From SHZL01 sp963784425 (GTDB taxonomy: Bacteria; Pseudomonadota; Gammaproteobacteria; Xanthomonadales; SZUA-36), in NCBI GenBank assembly GCA_963784425.1, contig CAWARM010000007.1:62001-126000 (forward strand): a stretch of DNA of 64,000 nt, given 5' to 3'. The notes under the pieces were generated by a model. It ran no database searches. It was not told the origin of the DNA and saw only the letters and a list, made by a program, of their open reading frames with translations. Below, piece after piece: positions 36,326 to 45,133 of this stretch. Position 1 is the stretch's first letter; each line of letters starts with the position of its first letter. Both the position numbers and the translations under genes were made by a program.

Positions 36326-36339
36326 TTGACCGGCGTCAA
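36326..36339. promoter_or_regulatory. Fnr/Anr box upstream of hemN
   Basis: TTGACCGGCGTCAA is a perfect dyad (TTGAC-N4-GTCAA) and fits the Fnr/Anr consensus TTGAT-N4-ATCAA with a C in place of T in each half, as in many Anr sites. It lies 63-76 bases before the hemN start codon. The gene for the matching regulator is the next one downstream. Confidence 0.75.
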
Positions 36340-36368
36340 TTGCAGGCTTTACCCGCGGCAAGAGCAAA

Positions 36369-36725
36369 TCAGTCCCCGTTATAGATACATCCTGCGTTGC
36401 AGGTTTCCTGAACAACGACTTTGGAAAGCTCCGGCAATCCACCCTTGAGCCGCTGCCAGATCCACCTTGCCAGGTTTTCACTGGTGGGGTTTTCCAGGCC
36501 TTCAATGTCATTCAGGTAGTGATGGTCCAGCCGCTCGAACAAGGGCTGGAATGCACTGCGCAGGTCGGCAAAATCCATTACCCAGCCACTGCGCTCGCCT
36601 ACGCCGCCACTGACGTGAATCTCAATGCGGAACGAATGGCCATGAATCCGTGCGCACTTATGGCCCGCCGGAACATGCGGAAGCTTGTGGGCCGCTTCGA
36701 TTTGAAAAACGCGAAATACATCCAT
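36369..36725 (-). CDS. queD: 6-carboxy-5,6,7,8-tetrahydropterin synthase
   Basis: The protein has 118 residues, the usual QueD length. It makes 6-carboxytetrahydropterin from dihydroneopterin triphosphate for queuosine synthesis. The zinc histidines are in EAAHKLPHV (about residue 13) and [10 protein letters not shown] (28 and 30). Catalytic features include the Cys in the loop [15 protein letters not shown] and HHYLNDI plus [12 protein letters not shown] in the second half. No other que gene lies nearby. Confidence 0.94.
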   Translation of the reverse strand: MDVFRVFQIEAAHKLPHVPAGHKCARIHGHSFRIEIHVSGGVGERSGWVMDFADLRSAFQPLFERLDHHYLNDIEGLENPTSENLARWIWQRLKGGLPELSKVVVQETCNAGCIYNGD

Positions 36726-36797
36726 AGGCGGATTGTGCCGCCCGCGCAGCCACTAATCAAACCCGGCCGGCAAGAGCAAGGTAGCGTGCGGCAGGAA

Positions 36798-37445
36798 TCA
36801 GCTACCGGAGCGAAACCCTGTCCTTGCGTGTGAGCCGTCACAGAAGGGTTTGTTGGCGGAGTGGCCGCAACGGCATAGCGAGCCACGCTGTTTGACGCAT
36901 TCCTGGCCGTGGTTGTTGTGCACCCGCAGGCGGCCACTGAAGGTCACCGGGCCATTCTTGATGATTGAAATAGTGAGCTTGCTGGGTCGCTCGGAGTGTT
37001 GCACATCGGATGCTTCGTGGATCCTTCCGGAATGCAGAAATTCGATATTCAGGTGATGCTCATCACAGATCGGCTTGGTTGAGGAGCCGCCACACCGGCA
37101 CAAACTGAGGTGATTGGCGTAAAAAATGCTTCCGTCTTCCTTGACCAGGGTGATGTTGCCTGTCAGGTTGATCGGCCCGGCGCCGGTAATGAGGGCTTCA
37201 TTGGGTATTTCCAGCAGGCGGGGTGGCCCGTGCTGCTTTTGCCGCTCGGCAAACCAGCGGTCCAGTGCCTTGGCAGAGTGGGTCAGGCCCTTGGACTGGG
37301 GCACCTCCGCAGGACGGCTGGAATCGTCCATGTAGGCAACAAAAGTGCTGCTGGCTTCAGAATTGCCGGATTCGGACTTGCGTGCTGTGGAGTGTTGATC
37401 AACTCCACGTACTGCCATGGCGGCAGCTTTGGTAGTGTCTTCCAC
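36798..37445 (-). CDS. Protein with two CDGSH iron-sulfur domains
   Basis: The protein has 215 residues. Two CDGSH motifs, each the ligand set for a 2Fe-2S cluster (C-x-C...C...H), are CRCGGSSTKPICDEHH (about 117-132) and CRCGHSANKPFCDGSH (about 192-207). A preceding region (about 75-110, INLTGNITLVKEDGSIFY) and a repeat of it (TFSGRLRVHNNHGQEC) form the small beta domains next to each motif. The first 70 residues are polar and possibly disordered. Bacterial CDGSH proteins may handle redox or iron; the role is unknown. Confidence 0.85.
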   Translation of the reverse strand: MEDTTKAAAMAVRGVDQHSTARKSESGNSEASSTFVAYMDDSSRPAEVPQSKGLTHSAKALDRWFAERQKQHGPPRLLEIPNEALITGAGPINLTGNITLVKEDGSIFYANHLSLCRCGGSSTKPICDEHHLNIEFLHSGRIHEASDVQHSERPSKLTISIIKNGPVTFSGRLRVHNNHGQECVKQRGSLCRCGHSANKPFCDGSHARTGFRSGS

Positions 37446-37563
37446 GATGACTTCTCCAGGAAATCCATTTCCTGGCCCTACTGTAGCACCCTATTTGGCA
37501 GACTGCGAGAGTTTGTTATTCAGGCCATTTGACCGGAAGTGCTTGGTCTCATTGCCATTATTA

Positions 37564-37594
37564 GACCCATTATGCGCTCCGCGCATAATGGGTC
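37564..37594. repeat. Perfect 14-bp inverted repeat
   Basis: The arms GACCCATTATGCGC and GCGCATAATGGGTC are separated by three bases. It lies 10 bases beyond the stop of the peroxiredoxin gene (which ends at 37604, reading leftward) and may act as its terminator hairpin or an mRNA end stabiliser. It lacks a clear T run. The flanking stretch 37446-37563 holds nothing else I can name. Confidence 0.6.
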
Positions 37595-37603
37595 AGAGGC
37601 TCC

Positions 37604-38143
37604 TTAGCCGGAGGCGGGTGGCTCAGCAGCCATCAGCGCCTGCAAATCAGCCAGCACCTGCGCTGTGTGCTTATCGGGATCGACCTTGTCATAATGCTTC
37701 ACGATAATGCCTTCCGGGTTGACCAGGAAAGATTGCCTGCTGGCAATTTTCATCAGCTTGTAATCGGTTAATACACCGTAGGCTGCCGCGGTCTTCCCCC
37801 CGACATCGGCGAGAATGGTAAAGGGCAGTTTGTACTTGGTTGAAAATTCCTTGTGGGAGTCGACGTCATCCAGGCTGATGCCTACTACCTGGGCGCCCAT
37901 TCCCTGGAAGGCATAAATGTTGTCGCGGAAGCTGCACGCTTCGGTGGTGCAACCCGGAGTATCGTCCTTGGGATAGAAATACACTGCCAGCCACTTGCCG
38001 CTGTAGTCGCTGAGCTTATGCCATTCACCATTCTGGTCCTGCAAGTTGAAAGCGGGAGCAGCTGTACCCACGGCCGGCGGGTCTCCCGCACAAGCGGCCA
38101 TGGCAATCACGGTCAGGATAAAACCGAACACATATCGATTCAT
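37604..38143 (-). CDS. PrxQ/BCP-type peroxiredoxin with lipobox
   Basis: The start at 38143 (MNRYVFGFILTVIAMAACAG) is chosen because a lipoprotein signal follows, with the lipobox MAAC and Cys at residue 18. It has 179 residues. The peroxidatic and resolving cysteines are in DDTPGCTTEACSFRD, the five-residue spacing of PrxQ. The resolving partner would be thioredoxin-like. PrxQ/BCP proteins are normally cytosolic; the lipobox predicts a membrane-anchored periplasmic form that removes peroxides there. The family resemblance is strong, the location is inferred. Confidence 0.9.
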   Translation of the reverse strand: MNRYVFGFILTVIAMAACAGDPPAVGTAAPAFNLQDQNGEWHKLSDYSGKWLAVYFYPKDDTPGCTTEACSFRDNIYAFQGMGAQVVGISLDDVDSHKEFSTKYKLPFTILADVGGKTAAAYGVLTDYKLMKIASRQSFLVNPEGIIVKHYDKVDPDKHTAQVLADLQALMAAEPPASG

Positions 38144-38205
38144 GGGTATTCTCCTCGCCCGGCAACCGGGTGCCCGGTACCAGGAATGAACTAACATTTA
38201 AGGTA

Positions 38206-38350
38206 GCTCTGAATCATTCATACATGAATGATCAGAGCACGCCAAACAAAAAGTGTGATTTTTGTTTGGCTTCATTTTCAATGATTTACAATCATCGAAA
38301 ATGGCGGCACATCCCTGTTCCGCGGAAACTCTGAATAAATCAGAGTTTCC
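38206..38350. repeat. Array of four consecutive hairpins
   Basis: Four separate inverted repeats follow one another without interruption by coding sequence: 38206-38238 (15 bp, one bulge), 38241-38270 (12 bp perfect, GCCAAACAAAAA arm), 38273-38303 (13 bp, one mismatch) and 38324-38350 (11 bp perfect, GGAAACTCTGA arm). The first and last share CTCTGAAT. They lie between natB-like (stop 38374) and the peroxiredoxin start (38143), both reading leftward. Some could act as terminators, but the regular array exceeds what one terminator needs. Confidence 0.75.
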
Positions 38351-38373
38351 TTAGGACACGCGCTTGCCTGTCG

Positions 38374-39552
38374 TCACGAGCCACTGAAAATAAGATGCGG
38401 CTTGTTGTACAGGTTAGCAGCAATAACGGCCAGTGTCAGACCAATGACCAGGGTGCTGGCAATGGACAACGCATACCAGGCCAAGGATACAGCATCCCCA
38501 CGGATGATTTCACCGATCAGCAAATTTTGCGAAAACAGGGGGATGGACATCATCCAGGTTTCCGGCCGGATGGGGTTGGACATGAAGATGATGCTCGGAA
38601 TCAACGGAATTATCACCACCAGGCCCATGTAGGACTGCGCTTCGCGGTAGGACTTTGCAAATGCCGCAAGCAGCGTGAGCAGGCTGGCGGCAAGGATGGC
38701 CACCGGAGCAATGACCAGCAGGATAAGCACCATGGAACGGGTGGTGATGCTCAGGTCCACGCCAAAAGCGCCAATCGGCATGAGCGGCATGGTCAGCTTG
38801 AACGAGAGCAAGGTCAGGGCCAGCGAGGCCATGGCGAATAACATGGTGGTTGCCAGTTTTCCACTCATGACCTGCCAGCGCGGCACCGGGTTGATCAACA
38901 GGGGCTCAAGGCTTTTACGCTCTTTCTCACCGGCTGTGGTGTCCATGGCGAGGTGCATTCCTCCCGTAAACGCGGTAATCATGAGGATGTACGGCAGGAA
39001 AATCATGGCCAAAATGGCGCGGCTTTTGGCAGTGGAAAGGTCAACGTCCCGAATCATGATGGGTGTTGCGATCTGTGGCGCTACGCCGCGCAGGTGCAAC
39101 CTCAGCACACCCATTTGTTGGCCATACACGGTGAGCAGGCTTTTTACCCGTCTCACGGCGACTTCCGATTCCCGGCGGGACGGATCGGTGATGACTTCTA
39201 CCGGCGCGGGCTCGCCCTTGTTCCATTTTTCTCCGAATTCAGCCGGGATGCGGATGATGACCAGCTCTTCCTGGCTCCGCACCAGGGCCTCCGGATCCTT
39301 CGGGGCAGCTTCTATTACCATACCCTGTTGTTCCAGAAAGCGGACCAGGCTGGGTGCGTTTTCTGCGCCGACAACCGGAACCTCCAGGGTTTTCTCCGCG
39401 CGTTCTTCTTCGGCTGAGTTGGTAAACCACACCAGCGCAATGAACATCACCGGGAAAAGCACCGGGCCCAGCAACAAGGAGTTGAACAGCGCGCGCCGGT
39501 CACGGATATTTTCCTTGACCTCTTTGCGCAATACTGTGAACAGCCCCCTCAT
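38374..39552 (-). CDS. ABC exporter permease, NatB-like
   Basis: The protein has 392 residues. One membrane segment at about residues 25-45 is followed by a large extracytoplasmic loop (about 46-175), then five membrane segments. This is the ABC-2 layout of NatB and related exporters. The conserved cytoplasmic turn TTAGEKERKSLEPLLINPV lies after TM2. Its start overlaps the stop of the ATPase gene by four bases. The substrate is unknown; NatAB of Bacillus exports Na+, but the family is broad. Confidence 0.87.
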   Translation of the reverse strand: MRGLFTVLRKEVKENIRDRRALFNSLLLGPVLFPVMFIALVWFTNSAEEERAEKTLEVPVVGAENAPSLVRFLEQQGMVIEAAPKDPEALVRSQEELVIIRIPAEFGEKWNKGEPAPVEVITDPSRRESEVAVRRVKSLLTVYGQQMGVLRLHLRGVAPQIATPIMIRDVDLSTAKSRAILAMIFLPYILMITAFTGGMHLAMDTTAGEKERKSLEPLLINPVPRWQVMSGKLATTMLFAMASLALTLLSFKLTMPLMPIGAFGVDLSITTRSMVLILLVIAPVAILAASLLTLLAAFAKSYREAQSYMGLVVIIPLIPSIIFMSNPIRPETWMMSIPLFSQNLLIGEIIRGDAVSLAWYALSIASTLVIGLTLAVIAANLYNKPHLIFSGS

Positions 39553-40283
39553 GCCAGCAGGCCCTCATCGCTGCCGATCAGTTTGACGAAGGCATCTTCC
39601 AGCGAGTCGCAGCCACTGCGCTCCAGCAGCTCATCCTTGGTGCCATCGGCGGCAACTTCACCCCCGGCTATGATCACGATACGGTCGCACAACGCGGCGA
39701 CTTCCTGCATGATATGGGTTGAGAGCACCACCGAGTGACCGCCACTCTTGAGGCTGCGAATATAGTGGCGCAAAGCGCGTGTGCCCATGACATCAAGCCC
39801 GTTGCTGGGTTCATCCAGCAACACGGTTTGCGGTCCGTGCACCATGGCACGTGCAATGGCTACCTTGACGCGTTGACCCTGGGAAAAGCCCTCGGTACGC
39901 CGGTCGATGAAGTCCGCCATGTCCAGGGTCCGGGTCAATTCTTCGATGCGACTTTCCAGCACGGCTTTGTCGAGGCCATGCAAATCACCGTAGTAACGGA
40001 TGTTTTCCCTCGCGGTAAGCCGGGTGTATAAGCCCCGGCTGTCCGGCACGACGCCCAGCGTCCGTTTGATTTCCATGGCATCGCGGGTCGGGTCCAGCCC
40101 GTCAATGCGGATTTCGCCCGCGTCCGGCGGCAGCAGCGAATAGAGCATTCTGAGTGTGGTGGTCTTGCCCGCGCCGTTGGGTCCAAGCAGCCCGGTGATT
40201 TCGCCGTCGCGAGCTTCAAAGGAAATGCCCCGCACGGCTTGCACCTTGCCGAAGGATTTATGCAGATTCGTCACCTTGATCAT
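39549..40283 (-). CDS. ABC transporter ATP-binding protein, NatA-like
   Basis: The start ATG at 40283 (MIKVTNLHKSFG) overlaps the stop of the upstream hydrolase as ATGA. It has 244 residues. Walker A is GPNGAGKTT, the signature is FSQGQRVKVA, Walker B is TVLLDEPSNGLD and the switch His is in LSTHIMQE. It energises the NatB-like permease encoded next. The pair and the upstream peptidase form a three-gene operon. Confidence 0.92.
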   Translation of the reverse strand: MIKVTNLHKSFGKVQAVRGISFEARDGEITGLLGPNGAGKTTTLRMLYSLLPPDAGEIRIDGLDPTRDAMEIKRTLGVVPDSRGLYTRLTARENIRYYGDLHGLDKAVLESRIEELTRTLDMADFIDRRTEGFSQGQRVKVAIARAMVHGPQTVLLDEPSNGLDVMGTRALRHYIRSLKSGGHSVVLSTHIMQEVAALCDRIVIIAGGEVAADGTKDELLERSGCDSLEDAFVKLIGSDEGLLA

Positions 40284-41896
40284 GGGTTCGGCCCGGTCAG
40301 TGACATGAACCATGGGGAAGCTTGCAGCTGGGCCAGGCACTGCGCATCCAGTCCATCCAGGCTGGCGGCGACAATAAAGTCCGTCACCACCTGTCCCACG
40401 CAACCCCGGCTGGAGATGCTATGGCCCTGTCCGGGTGCGACCAGGTGCAGGCTGTTGGACAATCCTGCCTTAACCTGCTCGGCGTATTCGGGAGGTGTAA
40501 CCGGGTCCAGTTCCCCGGACAGCAGCAAGGCGGGAACAGCACTGACCACCGGTTCGTGAAAATCGGCAGGTACTTCGCCACGCGGCCAGACCGCACACTC
40601 AATGGCAGCAGCCCGGATCATGCTGTCGCCCAGCAGCCTCTGGCTGTCCGCAGCAGGCGCAGGAAACAGCGGGAAGTCCTCAGCACATACGACGGACATT
40701 TCCATGCCCTGTGCGATGCTTTCAGACAGTCCGCTGGCGGTAATCAGCAGTTGGCTGGCAATCCGCTTGTAATTGCCTTGCGTCGCGGCTTCATGAATCA
40801 ACAGCGGCAGCATGGCCTGCGTTTCCGCTGAGTAGGTCAGGAACCGTATGGACGATGCGAGGGCTTCCCGGTCAAATGTAAAGGTGAACGGTTGACCCGT
40901 CAGCGGGTTATCGACGGTAACCTCGACCGGCGAGATTTCCAGCTGTTGAATCATGTCATTGAGGTTTTGCGCCAGTCCCGGGTACGCCTGGTTGCAGGTG
41001 GTGTCGGCCGCGCATGAGGCCAGGATGCGTTGCAGCGCGAGGTCAAGCTTCTCCGCATGCTCTGTTCCCAGCGCCAGTGTTTGCGGTGCAACGCCATCAA
41101 GCACCAGCGTGCGCACACGTTGCGGGAACAATTTCAGATAGACCTGGGCGGCGCGTGTGCCGTAGGAAATTCCGAGCAGGTTGACCTGCTCATACCCGAG
41201 GGCTGAGCGCACGAGGTCATAGTCTTGCATGGCGATGGTGGTGGTGTAATAACGCGGGTCGGCATCAAGTGACTGCAGGCACTGCCGGGTGGTGTCTGCC
41301 AATTTGTCCCAATCCGTTGCAAGGGCCTCGGCAAGCTCCGCTTGCGGGCAACGTAAAGGGTTGGACTGACCGGTGCCTCTTTGGTCAATGAGCAGGATGT
41401 CGCGGTTCTTGTTCAGCTTTGTGAACGCAGGGGCAACGATCAGCCACGCTTCCGAGGCTGCCTGCCCCGGGCCTCCTGCCAGGAACAGCACGGGGTCAGG
41501 CTCAACCCTGCGTTCCCTTGCAGGAATGCGCGCCACCCGCAGCTTGATGTGGCGGCCATTGGGTTCTGCCGGGTTTTCCGCGACTTCGAACCAGCCACAT
41601 TCCGCGGCCATGCTCAGCGGCGTTCCCGGCAGGGTCAGTTGACAGGTGCTCATTGCCAGGGCCGGATGGCTGGCTTGCTCCGCAGCCATCGCGACATTGG
41701 CAAAAACCGCAAGGCCAAAAGCCGCAAGGCCAAAAACGGCAGGACCAGGAACCGCAGGATATAAGGCCCCGGCATAGCCCGCCAGGCGTTTATGGAAGCT
41801 CGCTGGAATCAAAATGGTTTCACTGCGGAACAGCGCATGCCGGCACGATTGCATCAAAGAGCGGTCAAGATAGGGGTTCTGGCCAGCCGTGTCCAT
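40280..41896 (-). CDS. Secreted alpha/beta hydrolase, tripeptidyl-aminopeptidase type
   Basis: The protein has 538 residues from the ATG at 41896; a second Met at 41854 is possible. The N-terminal 75 residues are hydrophobic, with a local repeat (PAVFGLAAFGLAVFANVAMAA) coded by near-identical 15-base units at about 41700-41760; a signal peptide is likely. The catalytic Ser is in LLGISYGTRAAQ. The oxyanion region is FLAGGPGQAASEAW, and DQRGTGQSNPL marks the proline-iminopeptidase/TAP family. The acid is in LLSGELDPVTPP and the His in APGQGHSISSRG. It would release N-terminal peptides or Pro residues in the periplasm. It is coupled to the ABC genes downstream. Confidence 0.88.
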   Translation of the reverse strand: MDTAGQNPYLDRSLMQSCRHALFRSETILIPASFHKRLAGYAGALYPAVPGPAVFGLAAFGLAVFANVAMAAEQASHPALAMSTCQLTLPGTPLSMAAECGWFEVAENPAEPNGRHIKLRVARIPARERRVEPDPVLFLAGGPGQAASEAWLIVAPAFTKLNKNRDILLIDQRGTGQSNPLRCPQAELAEALATDWDKLADTTRQCLQSLDADPRYYTTTIAMQDYDLVRSALGYEQVNLLGISYGTRAAQVYLKLFPQRVRTLVLDGVAPQTLALGTEHAEKLDLALQRILASCAADTTCNQAYPGLAQNLNDMIQQLEISPVEVTVDNPLTGQPFTFTFDREALASSIRFLTYSAETQAMLPLLIHEAATQGNYKRIASQLLITASGLSESIAQGMEMSVVCAEDFPLFPAPAADSQRLLGDSMIRAAAIECAVWPRGEVPADFHEPVVSAVPALLLSGELDPVTPPEYAEQVKAGLSNSLHLVAPGQGHSISSRGCVGQVVTDFIVAASLDGLDAQCLAQLQASPWFMSLTGPNP

Positions 41897-41999
41897 AGGC
41901 AGGTGCTTGCCTGCAGCGCCTTGGGGCTAATAAAAATACGGTAAGATAGGGCTCGTCCGGAAAAATGCAGAAACCCTACCTGATGTTAGCCCCCATCTG

Positions 42000-42962
42000 A
42001 TGTTAGCACTTGAAGTAAAAAACCTGCGCAAGACGTACGCGAATGGCGTTGAAGCACTGAAAGGCATCAACCTTGAAGTCAGGGAAGGCGATTTCTTTGC
42101 TTTGCTGGGTCCCAATGGGGCAGGCAAATCCACCCTTATTGGAATTATTTCCTCCCTGGTCAGGGCTACCTCCGGGGAAACCCTGGTGTTTGGAACCAGC
42201 GTGCAACAGGAGCGCTCCCGGGCCATGTCCTACATCGGGCTGGTTCCCCAGGAACTGAATTTCAACATGTTTGAAAAGCCGTTTGAAATCGTCGCCAACC
42301 AGGCGGGTTATTACGGTATTCCCCGCAAAATTGCCAATGCCCGCGCGGAAAAATACTTGCGGCAGTTACAGTTATGGGGCAAGGCCTTTAGCATTTCGCG
42401 CACTCTTTCCGGCGGCATGAAACGGCGCCTGATGATTGCCCGCGCCATGGTTAACGAACCGAAGTTGCTGATCCTGGATGAGCCTACTGCCGGAGTGGAT
42501 ATTGAAATCCGCCGCTCCATGTGGGAATTCATTCAACAAATCAATGCCGATGGCACCACGGTCATCCTCACAACCCATTACCTCGAAGAAGCGGAACAAC
42601 TGTGCCGCAACATTGCCATCATCGACCACGGCTCCATTATTGAGAACACCGGGATGAAATCCCTGCTGTCGACTCTCGACATCGAAACCTTCATCCTGGA
42701 TTTGCGGGAAGCCATCAGTGTTGCGCCGGACATCGAGGGCGTGAACTTTGTTCTGCGGGATGGCGTCACCCTCGAGGCTTCCTTGCCCAAAAAAAAGTCC
42801 CTGAACTTCCTGTTTTCCGAGCTGGAGCGCCAGGATATCCACGTTCGCAGCATGCGCAACAAGGCTAATCGGCTGGAGGAGCTTTTCCTGGGGCTGGTGG
42901 ACAGGAATAACGGCAGCAGGAAACCCGGGGACAGCAAAGCTGCTGCGGGGGTGGCGCCGTGA
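42000..42962 (+). CDS. yadG: ABC transporter ATP-binding protein
   Basis: The protein has 320 residues. Walker A is GPNGAGKSTL, the signature is LSGGMKRRLMIARAM, Walker B is LLILDEPTAG and the switch His is in LTTHYLEEAE. The tail of about 80 residues after the core resembles YadG. It pairs with the permease that overlaps its stop by four bases. The export substrate is unknown. The gene is divergent from the natAB-like operon; 103 bases separate the starts. Confidence 0.9.
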   Translation: MLALEVKNLRKTYANGVEALKGINLEVREGDFFALLGPNGAGKSTLIGIISSLVRATSGETLVFGTSVQQERSRAMSYIGLVPQELNFNMFEKPFEIVANQAGYYGIPRKIANARAEKYLRQLQLWGKAFSISRTLSGGMKRRLMIARAMVNEPKLLILDEPTAGVDIEIRRSMWEFIQQINADGTTVILTTHYLEEAEQLCRNIAIIDHGSIIENTGMKSLLSTLDIETFILDLREAISVAPDIEGVNFVLRDGVTLEASLPKKKSLNFLFSELERQDIHVRSMRNKANRLEELFLGLVDRNNGSRKPGDSKAAAGVAP

Positions 42963-43732
42963 CCGCCCGTATCAACTGGATTGGATACCAGACCATAGTG
43001 CGCAAGGAAATTACCCGTATTTTGCGCATATGGGGCCAGACCATCGTGCCGCCGGCCATCACCATGTCATTGTATTTCATCATTTTTGGTGAATTAATTG
43101 GGCGGCGCATTGGTGACATGGGTGGCTTTAGCTACATTCAGTACCTCGTACCCGGACTCGTTATCATGTCAGTCATCACCAATGCCTATGGCAACATGGT
43201 GTCTTCTTTCTTTGGCGCCAAGTTCGGCAAGCACATTGAGGAATTGCTCATTTCTCCGCTGCCCAGCACCATCATACTCAGCGGGTACGTAACCGGCGCG
43301 TTGGCGCGTGGATTGATGGTTGGTGGGGTGGTGCTCGTCATTTCACTGCTTTTTACCCATTTGCAGGTAGCACACATGCTGGTGGCGATTTCTGTGCTGC
43401 TGTTGACCGCGATCGTGTTTGCGCTGGCAGGAATGATCAATGCCATTTATGCTCGGAAATTCGATGATATCGCCATCATCCCAACGTTCGTACTGGCGCC
43501 TCTGACCTACCTGGGGGGTGTGTTTTATTCCATTTCCCTGTTGCCGCCGATCTGGCAGAAAGTGTCGGTGGTCAATCCCATACTCTACATGGTGAATGGT
43601 TTTCGCTACGGCGTACTGGGAGTATCGGACGTAAGCATGGCACAGACTTATGGAGTGATCATCGGTTCGGGAATAGTGTTGTTTGCGTGGTGCCTGTGGC
43701 TTCTGCAAAAAGGCACGGGCTTGCGCACCTGA
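42959..43732 (+). CDS. yadH: ABC-2 type exporter permease
   Basis: The protein has 257 residues and six membrane segments in the ABC-2 arrangement. It starts at GTG 42959 (MTARINWIGYQTIV), coupled to the ATPase gene. Typical family features are the N-terminal amphipathic helix with KEITRILRIWGQTIVPP and the central KFGKHIEELLISPLPSTIIL. The pairing with YadG-like ATPase supports the YadGH assignment. Confidence 0.9.
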   Translation: MTARINWIGYQTIVRKEITRILRIWGQTIVPPAITMSLYFIIFGELIGRRIGDMGGFSYIQYLVPGLVIMSVITNAYGNMVSSFFGAKFGKHIEELLISPLPSTIILSGYVTGALARGLMVGGVVLVISLLFTHLQVAHMLVAISVLLLTAIVFALAGMINAIYARKFDDIAIIPTFVLAPLTYLGGVFYSISLLPPIWQKVSVVNPILYMVNGFRYGVLGVSDVSMAQTYGVIIGSGIVLFAWCLWLLQKGTGLRT

Positions 43733-43880
43733 GCGAAAACGACCAGAGGCTCCCTGGCTTTATTTTCTTACGGTTTGGCCCCATTTAGGGTAAAGTTCGA
43801 GATTATATTGCGCCACTGCGTCTGATTTTGTGGGACGTGGGGGTTTCGTTTTACTCCTTAGCGTTTGAGGAACTTATTCA

Positions 43881-45035
43881 ATGACTGATCTGGTCAGCAC
43901 GCCGAATGATGGGCAACATCCCCCGATTAACTGGGCCGTCACATCGGTCTTTGGCCTTACTTTCCTGGTCGCCATTACCCTGGTGCCCTGGTACGGAATC
44001 GTGCACGGCTACAGCACCTGGGCCTGGATATTCTTTGCGTTCTTCATCGTATTTAACGGCATCGGCATTGGCAGCGGTTACCACCGCCTGTGGTCCCACC
44101 GGACCTATGAAGCCCGCCCGCTACTCAAGTGGTTCCTGGCCATTACAGGCGGGATGTCACTGCAAAACAGCATCATTATCTGGTGTGCACGTCACCGCGT
44201 GCATCATCGTGATGTGGACAATAACGACAAAGACCCGTATTCCATAGGCCGCGGATTCTGGTTTGCCCACATTGGCTGGATGTTACGGGACTACCCCAGC
44301 GGTGAGGTTGACTACAGCCTGGTTCCGGACCTGCAGAATGACCCGATTGTTGCCTGGCAACACCGTTGGTACTGGACCCTCGTGTGGACCACCAACCTGG
44401 GCATACCGCTGCTGCTGGGCTGGCTCACCGGCGACGTGCTGGGCATGTTCCTGCTGGTCGGCGTGCTGCGCCTGGTGATCAGTCATCACGTGACGTTTTT
44501 CATCAATTCGCTGGCCCATATGTGGGGCACACAGCCTTACACCGATGAAAACTCTGCGCGCGACAATCACTTTCTGGCCTTGATCACGTATGGCGAGGGC
44601 TATCACAACTACCATCACATTTTCCAGAGTGACTATCGCTGTGGCATACGCTGGTGGCATTTGGACATCAACAAATGGTTTATTTCCACCTGCGCCCTGC
44701 TGGGGATGGTTAGCAACCGCAAGAGAACACCGCAATTCAAGATATTGCGTGCCCGGCTGAACATGGAGTTCAAAGCCGCCCGCCATAAACTTGAACGCAG
44801 CAAAGACAGCACTACATGGAAAGAGCAACTGGAACAGGAATATGCCCAGTTTGTGGAGACCATCCGTCAGTGGCAGCACTTGCAGATGGAGCGCGTCCAG
44901 TCGGGTAAACAGAAATTGGCGGAGCGCTTCGAAGCCGAAACCGCGTCGCTGGCGGCACGTTACCGGGAGTTGGAACGCAGCCTGAAGATGCAGCAGAAAC
45001 GTGTAGCCTTGCTGACTTCGCAGGTGGTCATTTAG
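43881..45035 (+). CDS. Acyl desaturase (delta-9 type) with coiled-coil C-terminus
   Basis: The protein has 384 residues. It is a membrane di-iron desaturase with the three His boxes HRLWSH (about 70-75), HRVHH (108-112) and HNYHH (241-245). Four membrane segments are visible. It introduces a double bond into saturated acyl chains, probably at position 9. After the core (about residue 285) comes a tail of about 95 residues with strong coiled-coil character (KLERSKDSTTWKEQLEQEYA, RYRELERSLKMQQKRVALL). The tail may mediate assembly or contact with a partner. A terminator follows at 45069. Confidence 0.92.
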   Translation: MTDLVSTPNDGQHPPINWAVTSVFGLTFLVAITLVPWYGIVHGYSTWAWIFFAFFIVFNGIGIGSGYHRLWSHRTYEARPLLKWFLAITGGMSLQNSIIIWCARHRVHHRDVDNNDKDPYSIGRGFWFAHIGWMLRDYPSGEVDYSLVPDLQNDPIVAWQHRWYWTLVWTTNLGIPLLLGWLTGDVLGMFLLVGVLRLVISHHVTFFINSLAHMWGTQPYTDENSARDNHFLALITYGEGYHNYHHIFQSDYRCGIRWWHLDINKWFISTCALLGMVSNRKRTPQFKILRARLNMEFKAARHKLERSKDSTTWKEQLEQEYAQFVETIRQWQHLQMERVQSGKQKLAERFEAETASLAARYRELERSLKMQQKRVALLTSQVVI

Positions 45036-45068
45036 AACTGTGATTTAGGGCCTTAAGCCTTCAAGCAA

Positions 45069-45099
45069 CAAAAAAAGGAGCCTTTTGGCTCCTTTTTTT
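45069..45099. terminator. Bidirectional terminator
   Basis: The stem GGAGCC / GGCTCC with a TTTT loop is flanked by seven T on the right and six or more A on the left. It can therefore stop both the rightward desaturase transcript and the leftward transcript of the SYLF gene, which ends at 45134. Confidence 0.9.
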
Positions 45100-45133
45100 C
45101 GCCAGTGGCGAATCTGAAAATGAATTTTTGGGG

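Noticed and set aside
41700..41760. Tandem repeat as a separate element
   Set aside because: It is the coding sequence of an Ala/Phe-rich repeat in the hydrolase signal region.
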